From: Lineus longissimus | Taxonomy: Eukaryota > Nemertea > Pilidiophora > Heteronemertea > Lineidae | Direction: 5' to 3' | DNA: 64,000 bases | NCBI RefSeq assembly: GCF_910592395.1 | Contig: NC_088313.1 | Location: 3,166,501-3,230,500 of the forward strand | Shown here: positions 49,101-61,342 of the stretch, piece by piece | Numbering within the stretch: position 1 is the first letter of the stretch | How the letters are laid out: every line of letters starts with the position of its first letter | Position numbers and translations under genes: made by a program | Notes under the pieces: generated by a model | What the model was told of the DNA's origin: nothing | The model's input: only the letters and a program-made list of their open reading frames with translations | Database searches by the model: none

Positions 49101-52100
49101 AGCATTACAATAGCAGCAGTGTCAATTACAAGTTTTAATTCTTCCCGGCAATCACAATGGCTGTAACAATCAATGGAATTGTCCAGGGACGGGGAAAGGC
49201 CGACGCGACAATCAAAGGGCGTAAATCATTCCCTATTAGTGATGGAAATGCCGTGTCCGTTTGTCTCGCAAAAACGAGTGGATTAGTTCCCTCAATTAAC
49301 GCTTCTACAGTCATTCTATCCGCTTCATTACTGGGCTGGAAATGCTGATAATACAGATTGTATACCGCACTTTTCGAAAGTTGTTCCTTTCGCGATGGTG
49401 AAGGAGATATACTGTATAGGATATAGAAATATCAAACTTGAGTTTAAGATTAATATTGGCTATTGTTACTCTTATGTAGGAAATTAAAAGGGCTACTTTA
49501 TTTGAAATGTTCGAAAAGCCATTTTGTTATTAACTTCTCAGGATGGCTCTCCCTGTTGACAAATGTGCCCTTGCTTCTGAAAATAATGTTATTTTCGAGA
49601 GCAATGGCCTTGCCAATGAACATGTAAAGCATAATTACTCGCCAGATTTTTAATCATACAATAATATAGTAACCAAATTCCCGGTAACTGACTTCAGCTG
49701 TGACGGCCGAGGCGATGGATGGTACGTTTCGCGAAGGCCTCCCAACGGTAGACGCTGCCTGGCATTGCGGTTTCGACAGCCAGTTTATCGGGATATTTCT
49801 GGAACTGCCTCGAATTTAAGAAGCGAGAGAAAAACAGCCAACTGATACGAAATCCCTTGGTTCATTTTTTGAGCGTGAAAACGCCTCATGCGTTTCGGAA
49901 AAATATCGTCAATTTCCTCCGAGGCAATTTGATTCGACTTGACAATCACGCACCACCGAGATAGACCTGTCCCGAAGACGTTTTATGATTGTTTTGTTCA
50001 TTTAGCAAGGATCGAAGTTTTATCTTTTGATGACATCTTGGTGTCAACCTGTCACTCAAAAGAAGAGCCCCATATGCAGATGACGGGAATGGTTCGGAAA
50101 AAACGGTGGAGGTGACTTAAGCGATTAAAATGATGGATGTTCCGACGTTTTGCGGATGAACAATGCCGATGGTAATAACCAGGGGATAAAAATACTAAAA
50201 AAAGTTAAAAAAGTTAAATGATGATGTCACTAGAAACGGGTAAAAGCATTAAATATGTATGTATGTGCACGAAAAAAATCTAAAAGATTGATAGCTTGAC
50301 TTTAGCTGAAAAACTATATGAAACTCCATCAAGTTAGACGCTTCCTTCTTCGATTTCATCCAACTTACCTCTTTTTTCCTGTTGCCCCGGCATGATTGGC
50401 GGACGCATCCGGGAAGTTTGCAGCGCAACATAATCTTACTTTTCTTCCATAGAGGGGTGCCAAACCCACCCACCAGTCCGAGGTCCAACAAATTTGATTC
50501 TCCCTGGTTTTGCTATTCAAATTATCCTATTTATAATTTGCTTTCTCTTGCCTGTTCTTAGTTTTTCTTGAGAAAAGGCCAATCTTATGATGTTTTTAAA
50601 ATGATGGTCGAGGATCGCGGGCATGTTGACGTATCACCTTGCGTCCAGTCAATTAGACGTTCCCTCCCTTCGATGTCAGATGCCGGTGTTGGTCATCCCG
50701 CTAAACAAACTGATCATCATTCCTAATGAGAGCACATTATCTTTATCAATTGATGCGGACACCTTAAGTGATGGATTATCCACGAGTTCCAATCCATCCA
50801 AACAACCAAGACGCTGACAGTTTCTTGACCGTATTTTTTTCAGACAATTAGGTATTCAAATACGGCTTATTTGCCGTTAATTTGTTTTAGCTGGAGCTAA
50901 CTGACCACAGGGGCTGTTGTGAATAAGCATACGAAAGCCATATTGAGATAATAGACGTTCCCGTCATCAAACTGTTCTCAGGCAGCGTCAGCACAACCGG
51001 AAGTTAGATGGGACTGATCAGAAATTGACGAAAAGAACTCACTTGTTCTCTTCGTAGGAACCAAAGTATGACAACATTCAAGGTAAATGCAAATGTAAAG
51101 GAGTTACATGTACGTCACGACTTGGCCTAGCATAATGAATTGAACAGCCTAATCCACAGAATTCAGCTAGTTTTTGCTGTAGCAAATAACCTATTGTAAA
51201 AATGTAACGACCCCCCTTTTTTCCTGGCACTCAACTTCTTTGATTTCGCGCTACCTAAACTGGATTAGAAAGTTCTCGGAAGGTTCGTTTCATTAACGCT
51301 TCATATCAACTTCACGAAAACTCATCAAGTTTTACAATGGAAGATTTATCAAGGATCCACCACCTCAAATAGGCACGATTTACTTCGTTACGATTGTCAT
51401 GTAACGCAATGAATCACAGCTCCCAACACCTGACCGTACAAAGGCCATTTAATGAAATGAAATGAATTCAGCACAGGATGCTTGTACCTTTCACGCCGGT
51501 TGATCACCTCACCTTCTCAATAACTGTGCCCATTAAAAGAAAATGAACGGCAGGGAAGCATACAGAACTCATTTTAGATTTAATCTGTGTGAGATTGGAA
51601 TTTTGTGCAATCCTGTGTGGGTCAGATGACGAAGTCCTCATGGTATCAAATGCGAGATCACGCCGGATCATCGCAGGGTTAGCGGACTATTAGATTTAAC
51701 TCAAAGTTGGATGCGAGCATGGGGATCTCTCGCCTCAGATCATCTCATCATTTAGCCTGATTAACCTGCAGATTGGTCAAACTCTTGACCCCTTAATCTA
51801 AATAAAATCATCCATCTTGTTGTGACGTTCAGCCTTTGTCTCTGTGATCCGAATAATTTACTTAATTGAAAGGATCATTGCACTCAGCCGGGTCCCTGTC
51901 ACGAAGCCTACATGTAGAAGGCATCAAAGTTTGCCAAAGAATCGAAAATGAATGAAAAGGGACGCGACCTTAAAGGGAGATTTTGCACATATCTTTTCTT
52001 TATTAATCTAATAAATCTACTTCGATCTTTACAAATGACTATTTATCATTATTGCCTCTGTACAAATGTATATTTCAACAGAGTGGACCTTCATGTACGT

Positions 52101-53990
52101 AAATATCTGATTGCAAGCTATAGCAAGAGAAAAGAAAAGTCAGAACTCCACCTAACTGATCGTGCTTGGTAATGTATCTCGTCTTCTTCATTTCTTTAAG
52201 ACTGGTGTTTCCCCAGGGCTGAACATAGCATATGCTAGCTACCCTACAAGTTATCCCCTTTCATTTTAATAAGTTCTGACTATATCTCAATGTCTACCCC
52301 ATTTTTAAAAATCAAAATTTCGTCCAAATTGCTAAAAAACACTATTTTTCTTAAAACCTCTCGTTTTTGAAAAAAAAGAGAATGATTCTTGTCACCACAC
52401 TTCCAAACCACAAAAGATTGGCAGTTTTTCTCTCAAGAAGATCACACATCATTCATTCTCGAGATATCCACATAAACCTGCACTTCTCCTTTCCTCTTTT
52501 TTGTACATGTATTTTGCCTCTTCGAAACCTTACGCGATGAAGATTGACTGATGCAATTGACGTCAAAGCTTACCCATATGATTCAACGTAGACGACCAAG
52601 ACCACAGGTAATTTCCTAAATGTCAAAAACCTAATTCACCAGAATGAGATATTGACAGATAGCTATCCTAAACACATATGTCTACGACAGCTTGAAATTT
52701 CAACTGCCACGATATTTGCCTTTAGATCGCATTTGAAGCAATTTAGAAGCGTTTCTGAGGTCGAGTATTACGCTAGTCGTGATTTCTTACGAAGATATAG
52801 CGATCGTTTAAATACGTAATGGAACTTTAAGATAAAATGTAAACGTTAAATGTCGAAAGCCATATTTGATGTATTTCTGAAAAGAAAAAAAACAAGTGTA
52901 AATCGTTTTTAGAAGCATCATTGCTCAAATGAATGAACTATGGTCATACATTTATAAACCTTGTGTCGTTATATTGGCAGTATCATATGCTTGAGTTAAA
53001 ATGTATACCACGGCTTGTTGCTTTCATCTGTATCCGAGGCTTTTCTGTTTCGATCTGATGTATTTTGCTTCCGACAAAACTTTTCGATTTCTATTCGAAT
53101 CATTTTGGTGTTAGAGTTGTACGCAATTCGGAAAAAAGCCTTAAGGGTAGATACACATATTCTTTGCCTCAAATTAAATGATACTGTCTTGTGATAGATA
53201 AGTCAGTGACTTGCCATATTATTGGATAAGGTGTTTCTGCTTAAACATGAAGTAGTGTACATGTACGCTGTTTAACATTCTGCAATCATGATGTCAGTAA
53301 TGGAGCGCAGATAGGCGCCAATGAATCGCCAGTCTACACCAGTTCGCCACTGACCTCTCTCCCTGTCCAACACTTAAGCAAGTGGACAGGCTACACAAAA
53401 TAAATCTGCACAACATAAGTTTTAGCAATACGATGTATAAGTACCCCTACTTGACTGACGCAATGACAATCGGATGAATATATGAATAGAAAAAAATATG
53501 AATAAAAACATTTAATCTTGTGTCCAAAGTGGGAGTCATTCAGTCGGATAACTTTACTATTATTCTATATCCATCCTCATCAATTAGCATATATATGGAA
53601 TGTGATAATGCTGGATGATGTATTGGGTCTAGGAACATGAGCTAGCAATCGTTGGTGTGATCTGCTTAAGTGTTGGACCAATTGTATATATACTAAAAGG
53701 ATGCTAATGATCGTCAATATGGGATATCTGGTAATCCGGTGGTCCCCAAAGCTGTCTGGATGACCGTCTGCCTGATCAACTCATATTGTCTGTTTTATTA
53801 GTCTCCAACTTATCGTAATACTTGCCTCATCACTTTTCCGCTGGCTCATCCCGGGCATAGGGCGTGCGCCGTCCTTCCTTCGGTCGTGTGCCGCTGCCTC
53901 AATATGCTTCCATGATAACTGCAAGGTCGTCGTCTGATTTTCTATGGATCTGCTCCAAGTGCCGAGGCTCTCTGTGGTCATCGTTTTTCC
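46121..53990. other. Gene-poor interval
   Basis: Apart from the orphan exon candidate at 47217-47342, nothing is recognisable. A 147-codon minus-strand frame at 46837-46394 and a 95-codon plus-strand frame at 48122-48409 resemble no known family. Confidence 0.45.
47217..47342 (-). CDS. Candidate orphan terminal exon, 41 codons
   Basis: Just after a good acceptor (GATTTCCAG ending at 47343), the minus strand reads LKTIVKENSPADQIEDIFLA and NEFQRDFETTEQFKLISNTDF, then a stop. The composition is protein-like, acidic and non-repetitive. No ATG precedes it in frame, so if real it is the last exon of a gene whose earlier exons lie to the right. I found no partner exon with confidence and do not recognise the product. 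The frame is short enough to arise by chance. Confidence 0.22.
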   Translation of the reverse strand, partial: LKTIVKENSPADQIEDIFLANEFQRDFETTEQFKLISNTDF

Positions 53991-54461
53991 GGGTGTTTGA
54001 AAAAGCCGGATCGCTGGAATGCTGGATTCACTGGATTGTGACTCATGGATCACCACCGCCTGGCTTGTAGCTGGCACTGCATGCTGTACTGTGGTGTAGC
54101 CTACCGGTAGGCCTACCGTGCATGTTGCAATACTTGGCCTCATGCTTACATGTATATGTCTTATCGAATGCCCCAACTCAAGTACACCGTCATTCACACA
54201 TTGACTTAGGAAGTCTTCTTCAGCTACAATACAAATCTTCTGTCAGCTTTGAAGTTCATGTATAGAGCCCGGCGATTTTTCCAGTAAAATAGTTTGAGAC
54301 TGAGGAATCCATGGCAGTGCCAGTTTCAATTGAAGCACATGGTTGGAAACATTAGAAATTTAGGAACTGGGCAATTTATCCAGGTGGTGGTGATCCATGA
54401 GTCACAGTCCAGTAAATCTAGCAGTCCAGTGATCCAGCTTTTTCGAATACCCCGTTTTTCT
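53991..54461. repeat. Inverted duplication, about 80-bp arms
   Basis: The segment 53991-54061 and its reverse complement at 54381-54461 are roughly 80-85 percent identical, separated by about 320 bp. Each arm contains TCCAG-type short repeats. Both arms translate to a VVIHESQSS...LF..P peptide in facing frames, which is due to the duplication. Confidence 0.65.
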
Positions 54462-57400
54462 GCTGGCCTGCTTGCAACACTGGTAGCTGGATTCCGCAGC
54501 TTGTGACCACAGGGGTAGAGCACGGGTGTATAGTCGTGCTATATATCCGTGTTGTGACCAAGCGATCCCAGCTTCCTCTTCAGCTTGTTTATACTAGCGG
54601 GTCTTAATAAAATTGATAGAAACTAGCAAGAAAGGCCAATCATAAGTGGACTGGATGAACATGTATATACCAATATTCCGAATATCATTGACACAGAAAA
54701 ATCACACCCAAGGTGAAGCCTCACTCATTTGTTATTATGACAAAGGCTTCCAAGTAACATATTTAGACGGATTACTCATTTGTCTTCTCCCCTAGCAGTT
54801 TCTAGTTAAATCTGCCCTCTCTCACGCTGGGATATGTTACGCAGTACATGAAACTTAACACCGAGGTAGCAGACATGATGATATATCTATTTCAGCTTTA
54901 CAGTCAATCGCAATTGCAAAACAGAAACTGTCACGCCGCCCACGTCGTTGCCTACACCAATTCCATTACCACGAAGGACTTGTATCTCGTCACCATTTAC
55001 ATTTTTGCAATATTCTAACGTAACCCTCTTGGGAAATCAGCAGAATTCCACTATCAGATTAGACATAGTTAAACAAATTTGCAGAAAATGGAGCGTTTGT
55101 AGTGTCTCGACGACGTCGTTAGGTCTAATTATGGGGAACCACGGGCGTCACACTGCTCGGGAGGATTCGTATTCGCACCTCCTTAACACCTCGCGCCCAC
55201 TCCTGAACATATGGAGCAGAAAATCTTAATTACGATTTCGAGAATCGTTGATTTTAAAAACAATCATTGGATTGATGAGCAGAATGGGGGCTGGTGATGC
55301 GTGGGAAAATCAATCCCTCCGGGAGTAGTCTCGAGCAATTGACCTTGCCAAAACGCTTGCGTTGATTCAGTTATCCGAATAGGTAGTGCGCGAGATTACT
55401 CTCATGACTGTGATGACACTTCTTTTAAGAATTTTGAAGAAGATCCAAGACGGCCGACATTGCGCCAAAACATTTCTGAAGGAGGACAAACGTTCTAGAG
55501 AGACAAGACAAAGAAATCTATAGGGACTAGATAGCGAATGATGAGCAGTCATCAAACGATCGCCTCATCTTAGTCTCCTTTTGTTCTGTGCCTTTCAATG
55601 TTCCAAGTCAGGTGCATAGTTCCCGATAGTCGCTATGATACCGCCTCGCCGTCAGTCTCGCTCTCCCAAGAAAACAAAAGAGGCGGATTAGTGGATAATG
55701 CGATTCTGGCGTCTACTCATATTGATACCATCCATCGATACGACCATGTAGCCCGAGTCTGAATGGTATAATCTCGCTACATTGACCGGACTTCGGTCAA
55801 AGTTTGAAATGTGAGAGACCAGCCAGTGTACCAGTGGCATGGTAAATGTATCGGCGACTCATGCATGGGGCGAGAAACCTTCGAGCCACTCCTGAAGATG
55901 ATTCAAATCGGCGCCCTGGCTGGAATTTCCGAGGCTATCTTCTGAGCTCGGGTTCTGCAGAAACCCCGGACGAAAACATAGAGCATGGTCCCAGCAGAGC
56001 GTATTAAAGCTACAAAAAAGCAGGTGATAATAGAACAAGAGTCGTGTCTAGAAAATACCCTGTCGGAAATAACTAGAAATGGAACGAATTACTTGCAGTT
56101 GGTAATGCACGCATTCTGCATTCCTTACTTCTTGACCTAGATATTCGCCGATCGTTTCTTTGAAACCCATTGCATTGGAAGAAATCTTGAACCTTTTGAC
56201 AAATTGACCTGGATGCTCCTTCAGTTGCACGAGATAGAATGTTCAGGCTACCCTCCACATGTCCCACTAATCAATTAAAAAGACACGCGGGTCTGCATCA
56301 ATCACTTTTAAAAGGACCATATGGTCTGACTAATTTCTGTGATTCACCCTATCAAAAGTTCAATTCCATAAAAACTTGAAGATAAACTTCGATGAGATTT
56401 GAAAAACCAGCTGCACGATGTTCGCATTTTGAAGATTGGCGTATCTTTGTGACGGGTATATCAGTACTTCATGACAACACCTCAGTACCATCGCGTTGCT
56501 GCTCAAATCAAATCGTTTTCGATCTGCACTATCACCTCAAACAAACCAAGGAAAAAAAGTTCCAATATCAACATTCTACAACAAACAGAAGGGCTTTGAC
56601 TCGGACAATATCATTTTGACTTTTGATCTCTTTAAAGTTCGGCAAACACCCGGCATCATTCCCCTCCCCTAACCATCTAGTCTCTTTCCTTGACAAGGCA
56701 CGGCTCACCAATTCGATTACTGGCGGTGAAGCTCACTGGAAGAGATGGATGCATCCCCGATAGACCATCAGATCCTCGTTAGCCGCCAATATAAGACTGA
56801 TAGGTTTGAAGACACCGCGTGAGGAACCCACTTGTCCGCCAGATTGGTATCCAATGATCCTACCTATTGTCCCCAAACTCGCTCAGATTGACAAACTAGT
56901 CAAGTTATGGTATATTTGTGGACACTGTTGAGGAAAATGAGCGTATGAAGATGAGATGCCCCTTGCTTACCGCCCATTGCCCGAGTTTGTAGATGGCTAT
57001 GCTTGGAGGATGTGACACCCAGTCCATTGATGATGTAAAAAGGGACAGACTAGTCAACCTTGGAGGCTAAACAGTTTTGAACGGAACATGGCCAACATGT
57101 CTATGCCCTGGCCGTATACTGTCATCCTCAGCCTCAAAATGCATAATCACATCGGCACAGAAGCATTCACGCAAAAGCGCACCAGAAATGAATGATTTCA
57201 ATGGCTTGAAGTGCGATTCCTGAATAATGTCGAATATACTGTCCAACCAGATGATAAATTGTTAAAATGTCTGACAGAAAACCTAGTATTTTACGAACAT
57301 AGACAGCAATCCTATTGCAGGAATTCTGTGTGATAAAACGGTACGTTTTGCTAACCGCAGACGTCAAGCCTGATCCACGCTGGCGCCAACTGGGTGGACC

Positions 57401-58328
57401 GAGTTAGTTTTTCAATCAGTGTTAAAGCTAATTGGTCCCGCAATCAAGTCAGACGCCATTCATCATGTGAGATATCAGAAAATGTTTTGATCTGGGCGAT
57501 CGAATTCCCATTTGCCACAGGAGAGAACGATATGACACCACAGCATCATGTGTCCATGCAACCTCGAGTCATGTCACGGCGGGTCACATGACGATGACTT
57601 CACATGATATCAAAGTAGCACATTCTGGGTGCGCTCAATAAAGGAGGCATTCGTGTACTTTAACGTTACGGTCAAAGTTGCGATATGTTTCGCGAGAAGG
57701 TAAAATTTGCGTTGTCCGCAGAGCCGGGAAGGAAAGTTGTTAAGATAAAGGCACAATCACGATCTAGTCTCTTGTATCCATCTCCCTCGTCACTCTTCCT
57801 GGCAAGCCTATTTAGTTCTTTCCGATTCTCTTACGTATGCATTTTATCTGTTCAACCTCACAACTATTCGGCTCTGAAGTTCCATCGACCCTGACTTCAG
57901 TGATTGAGTAGAAATCTATAGCGCGGGTGAGATTAGGGAGAATAGGGAGCAGAAATCGGGATGGCAAATCTTCTGGGTACCTGGTATCTTTGACGTTTCC
58001 GTGATTGAAATTCAAGCAAGACAATCCGTTATCGCCAGGAGGAGTTAGTTCCTCGGGGATGGCCTACGCATCTCAGGAAGTCATTGACGGCTTATCCAAA
58101 GAAATAGACTCGGTCTGTATATGGAATCTTGCCATCAGTACAATGGTACGTATCTGTAAATGATGTCTTAGGCGGCCAGTGCTCCTAGAGGGCTAGGGGA
58201 AAGGGTATCTGTGACAGGATACGGGGAGAAAATCTTAACAGAATGATGAGCTTATCATTTCAACATCTTGACAGACAGAGCTTCGAGATTGGTGAATGAA
58301 GACCCAACAGAGATGCAAGAATTCTGAT
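54462..58328. other. Gene-poor interval
   Basis: No recognisable exon, RNA gene or long repeat was seen in this stretch. Confidence 0.45.
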
Positions 58329-58905
58329 GACCAAGATGCTGTGTCCAAGAACAACGACACACTGGTTATCAACCCGTTCAATAATGCTGACGACCAAGGT
58401 GCTGTCCAAGAACAACGACACACTGGTTATCAACCCGTTCAATAATGCTGCCGACCAAGGTGCTGTCCAAGAACAACGACACACTGGTTATCAACCCGTT
58501 CAATAATACTGACGACCAAGGTGCTGTGTCCAAGAACAACGACACACTGGTTATCAACCCGTTCAATAATGCTGACGACCAAGGTGCTGTCCAAGAACAA
58601 CGACACACTGGTTATCAGCCCGTTCAATAATGCTGACGACCAAGGTGCTGTCCAAGAACAACGACACACTGGTTATCAACCCGTTCAATAATGCTGACGA
58701 CCAAGGTGATGTGTCCAAGAACAACGACACACTGGTTATCAACCCGTTCAATAATGCTGACGACCAAGGTGCTGTCCAAGAACAACGACACACTGGTTAT
58801 CAACCCGTTCAATAATGCTGACGACCAAGGTGCTGTTCAAGAACAACGACACATTCGTTATTAACCCTTCCAAAGGTGTAGTGTCCAAGAACAAGGGCAT
58901 CTTGG
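58329..58905. repeat. 61/63-bp minisatellite with 185-bp higher-order unit
   Basis: Units (GACCAAGGTGCTGTCCAAGA onward) start at 58329, 58392, 58453, 58514, 58577, 58638, 58699, 58762 and 58823. Spacings run 63, 61, 61, 63, 61, 61, 63, 61, so every third unit carries the 2-bp insertion (GCTGTGTCC instead of GCTGTCC). The higher-order period is 185 bp. A degenerate unit after 58860 also has the longer form, as the pattern predicts. Multiple repetitive open frames on both strands are by-products of the array. Confidence 0.92.
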
Positions 58906-58986
58906 ATATTTCCGTAACTTTTCCCAAGATGAATTATCAAAGAACAACGGCATCTTAAATGTAGTTGACCACCCTTTCCTGATTGC

Positions 58987-59024
58987 CACGCACTCTCACA
59001 GCATATATGCTGTGAGAGTGCGTG
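58987..59024. repeat. Perfect 38-bp palindrome
   Basis: CACGCACTCTCACAGCATA is followed without spacer by its exact reverse complement. It lies about 80 bp after the minisatellite array and could extrude as a cruciform. No transposon-like flanks are seen. Confidence 0.85.
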
Positions 59025-60239
59025 AGTGTCCCTAGAAGACGCTGGTGACTTCCCGTCAGAAATGTGCCCACAAAGTCTGGGGACCAGTAGTGTTTTAGTT
59101 TAATAGTATCTCTCATTATTTCACCCTGTAAACCAGCCGTACGCCTAGTCACCCAGGCCTTGTCATCAGCGTTGCCTAGAACCTAGTACGTTGCAGCTCT
59201 GATCTGATCCACTGCGGACATCGTATCGAATTAAAACCGTTCAATATGCTAAATACCTTAATGCATCTTTAAAAGCTGTATCTTGGTCTGTACGCCGCTA
59301 TCGCGTGATTTTAAGAATTAACGCGTTAGGCAGTTGGGTTTACTCAATTGAATGTCACATGCAATGGTTTAGGAGTCAACATGTTAATTTCATCGGAGTC
59401 ATTCAGTGCAGGTATTAAGTTCCAGGGTGCAATGAACTCAAGCAGAATCAGACTTTTTGTTAGTGATGGGAATTTCGCACGGCGAGCGTTTCAGCCTACT
59501 TTTTACATTTTCACCTGCCGCGAAAAAAGACCATTTTCTGTTCAAAAGTCCGGCGAAGATCAGTCAACTAGATTTGGCCTGCTAAACACGTGGACAGTAG
59601 AGTTTCATTCGGAAACTCGCGTACGGAAATTCCATACCGACCTGGGCGCGGGAAACAGAGGGTTATCGTAGTTCTGGCGCAAACGTTGCTTTAACAAGTG
59701 GAATTGCTCGATGAAAGAGTGAAAGCAAATAATTCGGCTGCGTGTCTTTGTTCGACGGGTCTACGAAGTTCTTTTCGGTCGTTTTCTTTTCCTTCAGATC
59801 ATGGTGAAAGAAGCTTAGTGCGCACCTCAACACGAATTGTATCAAACGCACCGGGAAAACCGCGGTTCCTACATGTATCAATCATTGGCTTCATTATAAA
59901 GAAAGCCCACTGACGTGATTTGTGGTCATGCATACATTCACAAGTACCTTTACATCACGAAAATATGTCTAGAAATAACTTTTTCAACCTTTAACATATA
60001 AAAGAACCGTCCATAATTTCACATGTTCTTCCCCTATACATAAATGATCGGGTTTTTCATTTAAATTCATCGCCGACGCACGAGTTCTCTTCTTATATAT
60101 CATGTATGAGCCGGTATCTGTACCTTGTTTCAGATATCGAACCATAACCATAATGTTAAAAAACTCAAATAAATGTAGCAAATCACTGCATGTCTTTACA
60201 AATGTACATCGTGAACTAACGTACTTCTAAGTTGTCGCT
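59025..60239. other. Non-coding interval downstream of the GPCR
   Basis: No recognisable gene. The last few hundred bases may be GPCR 3' UTR, but no clear minus-strand AATAAA was found there. Confidence 0.45.
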
Positions 60240-60245
60240 ATCGAT

Positions 60246-60318
60246 GCATGCACCCAGATCGTCACTACCTAATTTGCTATCTCAATCCAAATCGTCACTT
60301 CCTAATTTAGTATCTCAC
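60246..60318. repeat. 33-bp tandem duplication spanning the GPCR stop codon
   Basis: Two units built on GTCACTxCCTAATTTxxTATCTC (plus strand) lie at the 3' end of the receptor gene. The receptor's last codons and its stop (60302-60304) fall inside the distal unit. Confidence 0.65.
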
Positions 60319-61342
60319 TACCTTTTTGCCTCATGATGCAAGTACATATTATACTTTTGGCATCTTCTCTGAATTTCCTTACAGGGAGAATGTAGAGATA
60401 TGTATTCAGCGCAAAGTTTCCGTATCCTAACATTTCCGCCAGTGTGACGGTAAACCTCTGTAATGCAGTGATCAGAGGCGTGGGCTCTCCTGTGTGTTGG
60501 TTCCAGAACTCAGTCCATAAAAACTTCCTCAGTACGTTTGGCATCTTAAAAACAATGAAAGTTATTGAGACTACGAAGAGCATGCGGATGATTTGGTTGC
60601 TTTTTGCTGGGTCCTGTTTCGTTGCCATGTCGTTTCTGCGTCGAACTGCACTGATATTCAGCACCATGGCGATACCAGCGTTGCTGAGACATATGCACAA
60701 GAATGGTATATACACCATGAGAGTGGAGAATGCGTGGTTGAAGATGTAGGTCATTTCTTCGTCAAAGGTAAAGGGGCAGAGCCAACCTTCGGCTACCGCT
60801 TGCCGTTCGCGAAGGAGGTTTAATGGCAATAGGATAACCATGAATATAACGAAAAGACTAATAGCAATCCGTTTCGCACTGGAGATGTTACTCCATGTTA
60901 TGGCTTTTAAAGGAAAAAGCATAGCCATGAGACGTTCCATGGACATTATCTGAAGCAGCACTGTGGACACAGATTCTGCATAGTTCTGCCAGAAGAGATA
61001 TTGACAGCAAAGCCACTTAAAACTATTCATTGCTCGAAGTTCTTTGTTCTTAATCGATAAAACCGTCCTCTGCATGACATAACAAATTAGGTACATCGAG
61101 TCTGAAACAGCCATTCCTTTCATGTAGACACAAGTTGACTGATGTTTATATGAAGGTAGTGACAAGATAAGGAACGAAAGAATGTTCCCAATTACACCAA
61201 CCACAACTAGGACTGGCTGGAGGTAAACCTCCATGGCACTACTTACTTTATAAAGAATATCAACACTCTCACTATGCTGGCTATTGCTTTCATCCACAGC
61301 AGTCAACCTGGTTCCAAAGGTGGTGTTGTGTGTGTCCACCAT
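60302..61342 (-). CDS. Class A (rhodopsin-like) GPCR, single exon
   Basis: A 346-residue seven-helix receptor of the plasma membrane, probably peptide-type; the ligand is unknown. The extracellular N-terminus has an NTT glycosylation site (6-8). Helix 1 carries GN (52-53), helix 2 the conserved Asp 81. Cys 112 or 113 at the top of helix 3 can pair with Cys 189 in loop 2. The helix 3 DRY position reads ERL (136-138). Helix 6 has FKMP (265-268) where CWxP is usual. Helix 7 ends NTYLY (313-317), an NPxxY variant with Thr for Pro. Approximate helices: 40-62, 72-92, 112-138, 157-177, 199-228, 251-272, 296-318. A splice-acceptor-like TTATAG lies just upstream of the ATG, so a 5' UTR intron is possible. 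Such divergent single-exon receptors are common in invertebrate expansions. Confidence 0.88.
   Translation of the reverse strand: MVDTHNTTFGTRLTAVDESNSQHSESVDILYKVSSAMEVYLQPVLVVVGVIGNILSFLILSLPSYKHQSTCVYMKGMAVSDSMYLICYVMQRTVLSIKNKELRAMNSFKWLCCQYLFWQNYAESVSTVLLQIMSMERLMAMLFPLKAITWSNISSAKRIAISLFVIFMVILLPLNLLRERQAVAEGWLCPFTFDEEMTYIFNHAFSTLMVYIPFLCICLSNAGIAMVLNISAVRRRNDMATKQDPAKSNQIIRMLFVVSITFIVFKMPNVLRKFLWTEFWNQHTGEPTPLITALQRFTVTLAEMLGYGNFALNTYLYILPVRKFREDAKSIICTCIMRQKGSEILN

Noticed and set aside
58235-58815. Many repetitive frames on both strands
   Set aside because: All lie in the 61/63-bp minisatellite and repeat the same short peptides in several frames.
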